Shown here one piece after another: positions 26,443-34,389 of a stretch of DNA of 64,000 bases. Origin of the DNA: Clostridiales bacterium (GTDB taxonomy: Bacteria > Bacillota > Clostridia > Christensenellales > Aristaeellaceae); the NCBI GenBank assembly GCA_015056315.1, contig SVGN01000008.1, positions 1 through 64,000 on the forward strand, given 5' to 3'. How positions within the stretch are numbered: position 1 is the stretch's first letter; each line of letters opens with the position of its first letter. The notes below the pieces were generated by a model that searched no databases, was not told the DNA's origin, and saw only the letters and a list, made by a program, of their open reading frames with translations. Both the position numbers and the translations under genes were made by a program.

Positions 26443-27573
26443 ATGGATCTGGAACTGAACCGACATACAGCGGTCATTATTCCTGCCTATAAACCGGACG
26501 ACCGGCTCCCGCCCTACGTGGCTGCCCTGAAGGAGGCAGGCGTGGGCAAGATCGTCATCGTGGATGATGGCAGCGGCGAGAGCTATCAGACCCTGTTCGG
26601 GAGCATCCCGCAGGATGAGGTGGTGCACATCATCTCCTATGTGCCCAACGCAGGCAAGGGCGTTGCCCTGAAGCGGGGCATGCAGTACCTGCTGGAAAGC
26701 TGCCCCGACAGCCGCTATGTGATCACCGCCGACAGCGACGGCCAGCATACCGTGAAGGATGTGCTGCGCATGGCAGAGAGCCTGCAGGAGGATGACTCCG
26801 GCATGCTGCTGGGCAGCCGGGATTTCGACCAGCCGGATGTACCCTTCAAGAGCCGCAACGGCAACAAGATCACCTCGGCGGTGTTCAAGCTGTTCTACGG
26901 GGTGTGGGTATCCGACACCCAGACGGGCCTGCGCGGCTTTGCCTCCGGCCTGCTGCCCACCATGATCGCCGTAAAGGGCGAGCGCTACGAGTACGAGATG
27001 AACATGCTCATCGAGTGTGCCCGGCAGCGGCTGCCCATGCGCGCCCTGCCCATTGAGACTGTGTACGAGAACAACAACGAGGGCAGCCATTTCCGTGCCG
27101 TAAGAGACAGCGTACGCATCTACAGCGTTATTCTGGCGGGCTTCTTCAAGTTCATCAGCGCATCGCTGCTGAGCTTTGTGGTGGATTACGCTCTCTACCT
27201 GCTCCTTAACAACCTGCTCAAGGGCGTGCCCGCCCTCGGTAACGAGATCGGTGTGCTGTTCCTGCGGTTCGTGCCCCACATCACCATTGCCACGGTGGGG
27301 GCGCGTATCCTGTCCGGCATTTTCAACTTTACGGTGAACCGGAAGTTCGTCTTTGACGACAAGAACAGCGTGAGCCGCTCCTTCCCCCGGTATCTGGCGG
27401 TGTTCTGCCTCAATATGCTGCTTTCCGCCGCCCTGACCAGCGGCCTGCACCTGGCCTTTGGCTGGAGCGATAATCTGGTCAAGATCCCGGTGGATATCCT
27501 GCTGTTCGTGCTCAGCTACAAGCTGCAGCAGAACTGGGTGTTTGCGCCGGAAAAGAAAAAGACCGGCGTATAA
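26443..27573 (+). CDS. GT2 glycosyltransferase fused to a GtrA domain
   Basis: In this 376-residue fusion, residues 1-225 form a GT2 domain (VIIPAYKPDDRL, IVDDGSGES, TADSDGQHT carrying the DxD-like motif, and DTQTGLRGF). Residues about 230-370 form a GtrA-like four-helix membrane domain ending in KLQQNWVF. GtrB-like enzymes make polyprenyl-phosphate sugars and GtrA flips them; here both steps are in one chain. Two starts are possible; I chose the ATG at 26443 because GAAAGG sits nine bases upstream, while it abuts the ATG at 26434. It follows the M1 gene by 28 bases and may be the last gene of the cluster. Confidence 0.88.
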   Translation: MDLELNRHTAVIIPAYKPDDRLPPYVAALKEAGVGKIVIVDDGSGESYQTLFGSIPQDEVVHIISYVPNAGKGVALKRGMQYLLESCPDSRYVITADSDGQHTVKDVLRMAESLQEDDSGMLLGSRDFDQPDVPFKSRNGNKITSAVFKLFYGVWVSDTQTGLRGFASGLLPTMIAVKGERYEYEMNMLIECARQRLPMRALPIETVYENNNEGSHFRAVRDSVRIYSVILAGFFKFISASLLSFVVDYALYLLLNNLLKGVPALGNEIGVLFLRFVPHITIATVGARILSGIFNFTVNRKFVFDDKNSVSRSFPRYLAVFCLNMLLSAALTSGLHLAFGWSDNLVKIPVDILLFVLSYKLQQNWVFAPEKKKTGV

Positions 27574-27937
27574 CGCCGATCCCAGGTTGTCAAAAAAGGG
27601 GAAGGTGCAGGAAACTCAGTTTCCTGCCGGGTGTGGAGACGGAGGGAAGTGTGTGCCCAGTGGGCACTTGCGCGAAGCGCAAAACGACCCGCAGTCGTCA
27701 ACCGAAACGAGTGTAGGCTACGGTAGTAGGCTACACGACGATTGAGGTTGCGGAACAGAGCCCACAATCCTTGCGCCGCAGCGCATAGCTGCAAGCGCAG
27801 CGAGCACCGAAGGTGCAAGATGTGCGGCTGCGATCGCAAAGGATGGGTTTATCAGCAGTCCGGATCAGCGCATAGTGCCGGTACCGGCTCGAGCAAGAAA
27901 CACGCAGCAGAGCCCATAAGCCCTGCGCCGCAGCCCC
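27574..27937. repeat. spacer with repeat modules B and inverted A
   Basis: This gene-free spacer holds a hairpin GCAGGAAACTCAGTTTCCTGC (27607-27627), module B (about 27632-27755, including GACCCGCAGTCGTCAACCGA) and module A in reverse orientation (about 27758-27856, ending in GGTGCAAGATGTGCGGCT). Relative to the copy at 2.25-2.5 kb, A has changed order and orientation while B has not. The remaining bases up to the GNAT stop show nothing recognisable. Confidence 0.7.
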
Positions 27938-28408
27938 TTACCGCAGCGCCTTGGGGATGCACTCCTCGCTGCGGTTGCTGCACTGGGCGCAGTTGCCGCC
28001 GCAGTGGCTCAGCTGTACATCCTCCCCGCGGATGTGCATGCGCACCAGGCCGTTTTCTTCGCCATCGGCCACAAAGCCGTACTTGGCAAAGAAGGGGCGG
28101 GTCTCCTCCGGGGTCTCCAGCGCGATCAGGCCGGCGCTGTGGGTGAGGGCCTTGAACAGCAGCAGGCGGATCAGCAGATCGCCGTAGCCCTTGCCGCGCT
28201 CCTCTGCCGGTACGCCCAGCATATCCAGCCGGAAGGCACCGTCTGCCCACCAGAGGCGGGCAGAGCCCACGGGCAGGCCCTCCCGGTAGACCACCACCTG
28301 CTGGGCCATGCTGTCCAGCGCATCGGCGGCGGTGCCGAATACCGCCAGGCGCACCGAAAGCGCCTCGGAAATATCGCTGCCTACGGGAAACCACTTGCCC
28401 TGTACCAT
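27938..28408 (-). CDS. GNAT-family N-acetyltransferase with Cys-rich tail
   Basis: The 156-residue protein has the GNAT fold: LDMLGVPAEERGKGYGDLLI carries the acetyl-CoA-binding R/Q-x-x-G-x-G/A pattern (RGKGYG, near 80-85). A beta strand LIALET and FFAKYGFVADGE follow. The C-terminus is unusual for a GNAT: HCGGNCAQC and a further Cys form a short cysteine cluster at about 135-150, which may bind metal. The substrate is unknown. GGGAGG is nine bases upstream of the ATG at 28408; the longer frame runs across the divergent DUF896 gene and is rejected. Only 34 bases separate the two start codons. Confidence 0.82.
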   Translation of the reverse strand: MVQGKWFPVGSDISEALSVRLAVFGTAADALDSMAQQVVVYREGLPVGSARLWWADGAFRLDMLGVPAEERGKGYGDLLIRLLLFKALTHSAGLIALETPEETRPFFAKYGFVADGEENGLVRMHIRGEDVQLSHCGGNCAQCSNRSEECIPKALR

Positions 28409-28442
28409 ACCGAAATACCTCCCAGAAAGGAATGGAATACTC

Positions 28443-28658
28443 ATGGAAAAAGAAAAGATCGACAGGATCAACGAGCTGGCACGGATCAAGAAGATCCGCC
28501 CGCTCACCGAAAGCGAGCTCAAGGAGCAGCAGGCGCTGCGCAAGGAATACATCCAGGGCTTCCGCGAGAATATGGAAGCCATCCTTCAGGGCGTTACCAT
28601 CCAGGAAGCGGATGGCAGCCGGCACCCCCTTCAAAAGAAAGAGGACAAGCACTCCTGA
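28443..28658 (+). CDS. DUF896 family protein
   Basis: This 71-residue protein is of the DUF896 (YnzC/UPF0291) type. It begins EKIDRINELARIKK and continues with LTESELKEQQALRKEYI and a predicted coiled helical hairpin, then a short basic tail. The function is unknown; B. subtilis homologues are small cytoplasmic proteins, some under LexA control. AGAAAGGAA precedes the ATG at 28443. It is divergent from the GNAT gene with minimal space, so each promoter must sit within or very near the other reading frame. Confidence 0.9.
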   Translation: MEKEKIDRINELARIKKIRPLTESELKEQQALRKEYIQGFRENMEAILQGVTIQEADGSRHPLQKKEDKHS

Positions 28659-28727
28659 GCCTGCCCAACACTCTTATTATACTACAGAAAAGGCGGTATT
28701 TCAACGGGAAAATTTCTTGAAAAACCC

Positions 28728-28756
28728 TTGTAGTATCGGCTTTTTTCGGGTATAAT
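28728..28756 (+). promoter_or_regulatory. probable sigma-A promoter of the DUF1292 gene
   Basis: TTGTAG (28728-28733), 17-base spacer, TATAAT (28751-28756). It has the same hexamers as the promoter at 47894-47922. The leader to the DUF1292 start is about 180 bases. Confidence 0.65.
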
Positions 28757-28941
28757 AAAACCGAACCGAAGGGGATGGCACAACAACCGAAAAGGCATCG
28801 CAGCGTGGCACAGCCGCAGGATGTGATGACACGGCGGCGATACAAAGCGGTGCGCCGGCCACAGGGCACAAGCCCCCGATCCCCCAACCCCCTGTTTGCC
28901 GGAAGATGGCAAAACCAATCATCAGAAAAGAGGCGTTTCCA

Positions 28942-29313
28942 TTGAACAGCGAAGAGATCAAGAACACGGCCCCCATCGAGGAAGAACCCCGGGACCTCAT
29001 CGAAGGCGTAGATGAGGATGGCAACAATGTTCTGCTGGAAGTGGTTCGCTATTTCTTCTACAACGGTGAAGAGTACGTTGTCCTGGGCGATGCCCACGAA
29101 AGCGACTGCGACTGTGAATGCGAGCATTGTGAAGGCTGCGCGGCCGAAGACGAAGAAGCTGTCAACCTCTACATCATGAAGGTGGTAGAGACCGAAGAAG
29201 ACGGCGAAGAACTGGAGACCTTCGAGCCCGTAGAGGACGAAGACCTGCTCGAGAAGCTCATTGACGTTGTACAAGCCGACTTTGAAGCCGACGAAGCATT
29301 CGACGACGAGTAA
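28942..29313 (+). CDS. DUF1292 (UPF0473) acidic protein
   Basis: This small, strongly acidic protein has the DUF1292 core EGVDEDGNNVLLEVVRYFFYNGEEYVVL, here cut short to its recognisable parts DEDGN, RYFFYNGEEYVVL and LYIMKVVE. An inserted Cys cluster CDCECEHCEGCAAEDEEA sits between the two halves. Function is unknown; in Clostridia and Bacilli the gene often sits with yrrK/ruvX and fur-like genes, but not here. I prefer the TTG at 28942 (123 residues) because AAAAGAGG lies nine bases upstream. An ATG at 28906 would give 135 residues but has only a weak GGAAG directly before it. Confidence 0.8.
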   Translation: MNSEEIKNTAPIEEEPRDLIEGVDEDGNNVLLEVVRYFFYNGEEYVVLGDAHESDCDCECEHCEGCAAEDEEAVNLYIMKVVETEEDGEELETFEPVEDEDLLEKLIDVVQADFEADEAFDDE

Positions 29314-29433
29314 CTCACCTACCCACTCCCCATGGCGCGGGATCTGGACTTTCCACCCCATCCGACCGGCAAGGTGCCGTAACGATACATGGTAAGCCCA
29401 TATTTCGAGCAGGCAGGAAACTGAATATCATCA

Positions 29434-29466
29434 GCCGGGCGGGCGTGCTCCCGCCCGGTTTCGTTT
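29434..29466 (+). terminator. rho-independent terminator
   Basis: GCCGGGCGGG pairs with CCCGCCCGGT over a six-base loop, followed by TTCGTTT. It lies between the DUF1292 gene and the MBL-fold gene. Confidence 0.65.
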
Positions 29467-29490
29467 ATCATCTTTCTCGGGAGGCTTTTT

Positions 29491-30297
29491 ATGGAACGTT
29501 TGCATGTACTGGGCACCGGCAATGCGGCGGTCACCCGCTGCTACAACACCTGCTTTGCACTGGAAAAAAACGGGGAATACCTGCTGTGCGATGCAGGCGG
29601 CGGCAGCGGCATCCTGCGGCAGCTGAAGCAGGCAGGCATCGGCTTTGGCAGCATCCATCACCTGATCGTGACCCATGCTCATTGCGACCATCTGCTGGGC
29701 GTGGTTTGGGTGCTGCGCATGGTGGGCACCGCCATGAACGGCGGCAGCTACGAGGGCGATCTGCACATCTACTGCCACGAGACCATTGCAGAGGGCCTTA
29801 CCGCCATGACCAAGCTGATGCTGCCCGCCAAGATCGCGTCGCTGCTGGGGGCGCGCATCCTCTTCCACCCGCTGACGGACGGCATGCAGACCCAGATCCT
29901 GGGCCACCCGGTCACGTTTTTCGACATCCGCTCCACCAAGCTGCTGCAGTTCGGCTTCACGCTGACCCTTTCCGATGGGCGGCGGCTGTGCTGCCTGGGC
30001 GATGAACCCTACAACCCGGTGTGCAGGCAGTGGGTGGAGGGCGCAAGCTGGCTGCTCAGCGAGGCCTTCTGCCTCTATGAGCACCGGGAGCGCTTCAAGC
30101 CCTACGAGAAGCACCACAGCACCGTGCTGGATGCGGCAAAGCTGGCAGAGGAGCTGCAGATCCCCCATCTGGTGCTGTGGCACACCGAGGATGCCACCTT
30201 GGAGGAGCGCCGGGAGCTGTATGCCCGGGAGGCCCGCAGCGCCTATACCGGCGACCTGTACGTGCCCTACGACCTGGAGGTCATCCCTCTTGGCTGA
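29491..30297 (+). CDS. MBL-fold metallo-hydrolase
   Basis: This 268-residue metallo-beta-lactamase-fold enzyme has the HxHxDH zinc motif at His62-His67 (THAHCDH), a CDAGGGSG loop near 33-40, CLGDEPYN supplying a later ligand Asp, and LWHTED near the C-terminus. The overall plan resembles RNase Z/PhnP-like hydrolases, but the substrate is not deducible. GGGAGG lies upstream of the ATG. The 3' end overlaps the convergent holin gene by 17 bases. It is probably a single-gene unit. Confidence 0.85.
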   Translation: MERLHVLGTGNAAVTRCYNTCFALEKNGEYLLCDAGGGSGILRQLKQAGIGFGSIHHLIVTHAHCDHLLGVVWVLRMVGTAMNGGSYEGDLHIYCHETIAEGLTAMTKLMLPAKIASLLGARILFHPLTDGMQTQILGHPVTFFDIRSTKLLQFGFTLTLSDGRRLCCLGDEPYNPVCRQWVEGASWLLSEAFCLYEHRERFKPYEKHHSTVLDAAKLAEELQIPHLVLWHTEDATLEERRELYAREARSAYTGDLYVPYDLEVIPLG

Positions 30298-30736
30298 AGC
30301 CCTGCCGACGGGCCAGCCGTTCCAGCAGCATACGCAGGCGGCGTGGCACCGGTACACCGCACAGCGCAAGGTTTTCCAGCAGGGAAAGGCATTCGCTGCT
30401 GATGTACATCCACAGCACCGCGGTATAGAACATGTGGTTCCCCTCGCTGAGCAGCTGATCCAGCCCCAAAGAGAACAGCAGCACCGCCGCCATGGCGGCC
30501 TTGCGCAGAAGCCCCTGAAAACCCACGGCAGCCCTGTGCTTGCCATCGGGCGTTTGGGGGCTTTTGCCTTTCAGAGCGGCAATGAGCCCGGTCGCATAGT
30601 CGGCAGCCATCAGCAGCACCAGCAGCAGCCCGCCCCGGCGTTGTCCGCTGCCCAGACCGCCAAGAAAGCCCAGCAGCGCTGCCCCGCAACGGATGATGAG
30701 ATCGTAGGTATGAACAAAAAAATCCCGCATCGGCAC
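30281..30736 (-). CDS. phage-type holin family protein
   Basis: The 151-residue protein has three to four hydrophobic segments and matches the toxin-secretion/phage-lysis holin family seen in Firmicutes: LLVLLMAADYATGLIAALKGK with the conserved D-x-x-TG and a later SEGNHMFYTAVLWMYISSECLSLLEN block, here quoted in part (AVLWMYISSECLSLLEN). Holins form membrane pores that release murein hydrolases. No phage gene is nearby; the gene lies downstream of a glycosyltransferase, a caspase-like protease and wall hydrolases on the same strand. I take the GTG at 30736, six bases after AGGAGGGGGC; ATG at 30730 is an alternative. Confidence 0.82.
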   Translation of the reverse strand: MPMRDFFVHTYDLIIRCGAALLGFLGGLGSGQRRGGLLLVLLMAADYATGLIAALKGKSPQTPDGKHRAAVGFQGLLRKAAMAAVLLFSLGLDQLLSEGNHMFYTAVLWMYISSECLSLLENLALCGVPVPRRLRMLLERLARRQGFSQEG

Positions 30737-30785
30737 ATGCCCCCTCCTGAGGGTACTGTATGCGCCGGTGCGGGTTTTTGATGTG

Positions 30786-31760
30786 TTATTTATCCACCAC
30801 AGGGTCGTCGCCCCGGGCGTTCAGGTACCGGTCGATAATGAACCGGGGCCGGTGCTTGGATTCGTTGTAGATCTTGCCCACGTACTCGCCGATCACGCCC
30901 AGGGACAGCAGCTGTATGCCGCCGATGAGCCAGATGGAACCCAGCATGCTGGTCCAGCCCGCCACGGTGTTGCCGCCCAGCCAGGAAATGAGCGCCCACA
31001 GCAGCATGAACAGCGATACCACGAAGATCACGAAGCCAACCGTGGTGATCAGCCGCAGGGGCTTTACCGAGAAGCTGGTAATGCCATCGATGGCAAAGGC
31101 CAGCATCTTTTTGAGGGGGTATTTGCTCTCGCCTGCAAAGCGCTCGCTGCGGTCGTAGTAGACCACATCGCTCTGGAAGCCCACCAGCGGCGCAAGCCCG
31201 CGCAGGAACAGGTTTACCTCCCGGTACTCCGCCAGTGCGTTCAGCGCCCGGTTGCTCATCAGCCGGTAGTCGGCATGGTTGTAGGTGATATCCACCCCCA
31301 GGCCCTTCATGAGCCGGTAGAAGAACAGCGCCGTTTCCCGCTTGAACCAGGTGTCGGTCTCCCGCTTGTTGCGTACGCCGTAGACCACCTCGCAGCCTTC
31401 GTTGTTCTTCTCCAGAAAGCGATCCATGGCATCCATGTCGTCCTGGAGATCCGCATCCATGGAGATGGATACATCGCAGCGGTCGCGGGCGGTCATCAGG
31501 CCTGCCAGCAGGGCGTTCTGGTGGCCCCGGTTGCGGCTCAGCTTCAGCCCCTCGAACAGCTCGTTCTCCTTGTGCAGGGCGGTGATCAGCTCCCAGGTGC
31601 GGTCCTTGCTGCCATCATCCACCAGCAGCACGCGGCTGTCTTCGGTAATGAGGCCTTTTTCCACCAGGCTGTGCATTTTGCTCACCAGCCGTTTGGAGGT
31701 CTCGGGAAGCACCTCTTCCTCGTTGTAGCAGGGGATCACGACCATCAAACGTTTTGCCAT
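30786..31760 (-). CDS. GtrB-like family 2 glycosyltransferase
   Basis: The 324-residue protein has an N-terminal GT2 domain (VVIPCYNEEEVLPE, LLVDDGSKD, LSRNRGHQNALLAGL, SMDADLQDD with the metal-binding acidic motif). Two C-terminal transmembrane segments (about 235-260 and 270-295) follow. This is the GtrB/YkcC/DPM1-type plan of polyprenyl-phosphate sugar transferases. The gene follows the caspase-like gene by six bases and precedes the holin, so it is embedded in the long minus-strand block. A sugar modification of the wall or of secreted proteins is the likely role. Two Ms at the start are equivalent for annotation. Confidence 0.88.
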   Translation of the reverse strand: MAKRLMVVIPCYNEEEVLPETSKRLVSKMHSLVEKGLITEDSRVLLVDDGSKDRTWELITALHKENELFEGLKLSRNRGHQNALLAGLMTARDRCDVSISMDADLQDDMDAMDRFLEKNNEGCEVVYGVRNKRETDTWFKRETALFFYRLMKGLGVDITYNHADYRLMSNRALNALAEYREVNLFLRGLAPLVGFQSDVVYYDRSERFAGESKYPLKKMLAFAIDGITSFSVKPLRLITTVGFVIFVVSLFMLLWALISWLGGNTVAGWTSMLGSIWLIGGIQLLSLGVIGEYVGKIYNESKHRPRFIIDRYLNARGDDPVVDK

Positions 31761-31766
31761 GTGGGG

Positions 31767-33269
31767 TCAACCTCCTTGATGAATGGTCAGCGGTTGAGAT
31801 TCCGTCTTGGTGGAATGCTCGTTGGTGTAGGCCGTTACACTGATGCGGTAGGTGCCGGGGGCAATGGTCTGGCCGTTTTTCAGTGTGCCGTCCCAGTAAA
31901 AGACGCTGCCTGCGGGCTCCAGCTGCATGGGACGGGTGGATTGCTTGTGGCACAGCCGGTGTACCGTGTTGCCCTCCTCATCCACGATGCTTACGCTGAG
32001 GGAGCAGGGCGCGTCGTGGCTGACGAAGATGCACAGCTCCCGCCCGCTTTCCGGGCTGAAGCTCTCCGGCACGGAGACGCCGATCACCGGCGGCTCGTTC
32101 TCCTGAGGTACGCACAGTACCCGCCCGGCGTGTACGGTCAGCTTGCCGTTCTCGATGGAGAACAGCTGCACCAGCACATAGCCGTAGGCATCCTCCGGCA
32201 GGTCGCCGATGGTCAGGGTGCGCAGCTTGCGCCCGGCGGATACGGCACCTGCCCGGTCGCCGAAGAGGGTGAAGCGTTCGGCCTCGTCGTAGATGATCTG
32301 CGCCTGATCGAACTGCCACTTGCCTTCCCGCTGGTACACGATCTGGTACCCGATCTGGATGGGGCGCATGGCGATGAACTCAATGGAGATCTCCGGGGTC
32401 TGCCGGCTCAGAATATTGCCGGAGAAGGTAACATCCATCACCGGGGAGCGGGGCCGGTTAGGGCTCTGCTCCTGCTGGTAGCGGAAGACCACGAAGCTGT
32501 CCTTCTGGGGGTATACCTGCGGGGTGGAGGCCGCATGCCCCTGCGACAGGTGCTGGTGCAGCTCGCTGAGGGTAACGGCACCATCCCGGTTCTGGTCGGC
32601 AGGGTAATCGAAGGCGGGGCTGAGGGCCTGGGTAAGCGCCTGGGTAAAGTAGAAAGCGCCCTGCTCCACACCGCCGCCCTCGCTGCTCCAGTACCAGCTT
32701 TCCTCCAGCGCACCGCTGGAGGTGAGCACCTTGAAATCGCCGGAGGTGAAGTGCAGCTCCTGGGGCAGAAAGCTGAGGCCCTTGCCGATAAAGGCACCGG
32801 AGTTGCAGGCATCCAGAATGATCACCTTGGTGCCCCCGATGCCCTCGAAGGCGGCCTCCAGCTGTGCGGGCGTGATGGCGCTCTCCACGGTGCCATCGCT
32901 GAGCAGCAGCTGCGGCTCGATGCCGTTTTCCGGGTCGTACAGCCCGTGGGTGCTGATGTAGAGATAGCTCACATCCTCGGGCCCGGCCTGACCGAAGGCG
33001 CTTTGGATCAGCTCCGTAAGCTGCTGGGGGGAGGTGACGGGCTCCGGCGGCAGTAGGATGCTCTCAAAGGCCACCGCCGCATGCTGGAACATCTCCTGTA
33101 CCGCATGCACATTGTTGGTGGAGCTGGGGTAGGCGCTGGGGCGGGATACGAACTCGTCCACGCCGATGAGCAGCGCCCGCTCCTTGCGCTCTTCGGTCTG
33201 GGAAGCGAGGGCGGCAGGCAGCAGCAATACAAGCAGCAGACACATCAGCGCCGCAGCCATTCTGCGCAT
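31767..33269 (-). CDS. secreted caspase-like (C14) protease with EF-hand-like loop and FlgD-type domain
   Basis: The 500-residue protein has a signal peptide (about 1-22) and a caspase domain (about 30-265) with the catalytic dyad His108 (YLYISTHGLYD) and Cys155 (ILDACNSGAF). A textbook calcium-binding loop DQNRDGAVTLSE lies at 225-236 inside the domain. A beta-rich middle region precedes a C-terminal FlgD-Ig-like domain (FYWDGTLKNGQTIAPGTYRI, near 462-481). Family C14 enzymes cut after basic or acidic residues; specificity is unknown. I chose the ATG at 33269 because GGGAG lies ten bases upstream; the GTG at 33278 is too close to it. Neighbours are a CHAP hydrolase upstream and a glycosyltransferase and holin downstream. 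Confidence 0.85.
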   Translation of the reverse strand: MRRMAAALMCLLLVLLLPAALASQTEERKERALLIGVDEFVSRPSAYPSSTNNVHAVQEMFQHAAVAFESILLPPEPVTSPQQLTELIQSAFGQAGPEDVSYLYISTHGLYDPENGIEPQLLLSDGTVESAITPAQLEAAFEGIGGTKVIILDACNSGAFIGKGLSFLPQELHFTSGDFKVLTSSGALEESWYWSSEGGGVEQGAFYFTQALTQALSPAFDYPADQNRDGAVTLSELHQHLSQGHAASTPQVYPQKDSFVVFRYQQEQSPNRPRSPVMDVTFSGNILSRQTPEISIEFIAMRPIQIGYQIVYQREGKWQFDQAQIIYDEAERFTLFGDRAGAVSAGRKLRTLTIGDLPEDAYGYVLVQLFSIENGKLTVHAGRVLCVPQENEPPVIGVSVPESFSPESGRELCIFVSHDAPCSLSVSIVDEEGNTVHRLCHKQSTRPMQLEPAGSVFYWDGTLKNGQTIAPGTYRISVTAYTNEHSTKTESQPLTIHQGG

Positions 33270-33377
33270 CGGCCTCACGCTCCCTTCTTGCCATGCCCGG
33301 CGGCAGGGCTCTATTGTACACCATAATACCGGCTTCGTACAGCCTCGGGGCCCGCAGGGAAGAACTTACCGATTCGG

Positions 33378-34358
33378 CTATTCCGTAACCTTCCAGTTCT
33401 CCGGGGTATCGAAGCGCTTCTTTTTGAGCCTCTCCTCAATGGCTCGCTGGGTATACAGGTTGGCGATGCCGTTGGGGTTTGCCTCATGCATGGCCTTCTG
33501 CTGAAAGAGCATCACGGCGGCGCGGGTGTTGCTGCCGTAGGTGCCGGTCAGGTGCCGCTCCTCCAGGTAGCCCAGCTCGCACAGGGCCTGCTGCAGCAGG
33601 AGCACCTTGTCGCCGGTGTTGCCAAAGCGCATGGTGGTGCCCAGTATGTCTTCGCAAAGGCCGTAGCCCAGCACCTGGCTGTCGTCCAGGGGGTAATGGT
33701 TGCGCTGCACCCGGTCGGGGTTGTTGCCCTCCAGCACATGCACATAGAGCTGGCCGTCCTCATGGCGGGCGGTGAACTCCACCAGCGCCACGTGCTCGGT
33801 ATCGCCTGCGGCGTTGTAGCTGAAAAACATCAGGTCGCCGGAGCGGGGCACGTACTCGTTCTTCATCAGGTTGCGATCCATGTGGGTGAGCCACTGGGGG
33901 CCCCAATCCGGGCATACCGCCTTGCGGAAGAGAAAGCGCCCCCGGGCAATGAACCATTCCTTGCCGGTGTTCTGGCCGCTGTAGTTGGGGTAGACGCTGT
34001 TCAGCAGCTCAAGGCCGTGCTGCAGATCGGTCTGGTTCACGCACCAGCATACGAACTCAGCGCACCAGGCAGCGTTAGGGTCGCCCGCCCACTCGCCGTA
34101 TTTGCTGTAGTTGTTGCCGCCTTCCAGATAGCCCAGCTCGGCCCGGGCCACGTTCAGCAGCAGCTCCACAAAGGCGGGGCGCTCCGGCTCGGGCAGCACC
34201 TGCCACCCCTCGGGGATCTCCAACGGGGGCATGGGCACGCCCTCGTTGGCCTCCGCTGCGGTGAGCAGATCGGGGATCTCAGCGGGCGCAAGGGGCTCTG
34301 CCATGGCGGGCAGCATGCCCAGCACCATGAGCAGACACAGGCAAAGGAACCGTTTCAT
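33378..34358 (-). CDS. secreted CHAP-domain murein hydrolase with C-terminal PG-binding-like domain
   Basis: The 326-residue protein has a signal peptide (about 1-20, ending MAEP). A CHAP domain spans about 65-235, with the catalytic cysteine in AAWCAEFVCWCV (Cys99) and histidine in DTEHVALVEF (His189). A peptidoglycan-binding-1-like domain lies at about 243-312 (GNTGDKVLLLQQALCELGYL, then GTYGSNTRAAVMLFQ). CHAP enzymes act as N-acetylmuramoyl-L-alanine amidases or endopeptidases on cell-wall peptides. AAGGAGG lies 12-13 bases before the ATG. The gene is 31 bases from the upstream SBP gene, so cotranscription is likely. Confidence 0.88.
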   Translation of the reverse strand: MKRFLCLCLLMVLGMLPAMAEPLAPAEIPDLLTAAEANEGVPMPPLEIPEGWQVLPEPERPAFVELLLNVARAELGYLEGGNNYSKYGEWAGDPNAAWCAEFVCWCVNQTDLQHGLELLNSVYPNYSGQNTGKEWFIARGRFLFRKAVCPDWGPQWLTHMDRNLMKNEYVPRSGDLMFFSYNAAGDTEHVALVEFTARHEDGQLYVHVLEGNNPDRVQRNHYPLDDSQVLGYGLCEDILGTTMRFGNTGDKVLLLQQALCELGYLEERHLTGTYGSNTRAAVMLFQQKAMHEANPNGIANLYTQRAIEERLKKKRFDTPENWKVTE

Positions 34359-34389
34359 GGTCGGTAGGGGCCTCCTTGTGGGGTCAGGA

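Noticed and set aside
30281-30736. Prophage remnant around the holin
   Set aside because: No capsid, tail, integrase, terminase or repressor gene is seen within reach, and the neighbours are ordinary cell-wall and chromosomal genes.
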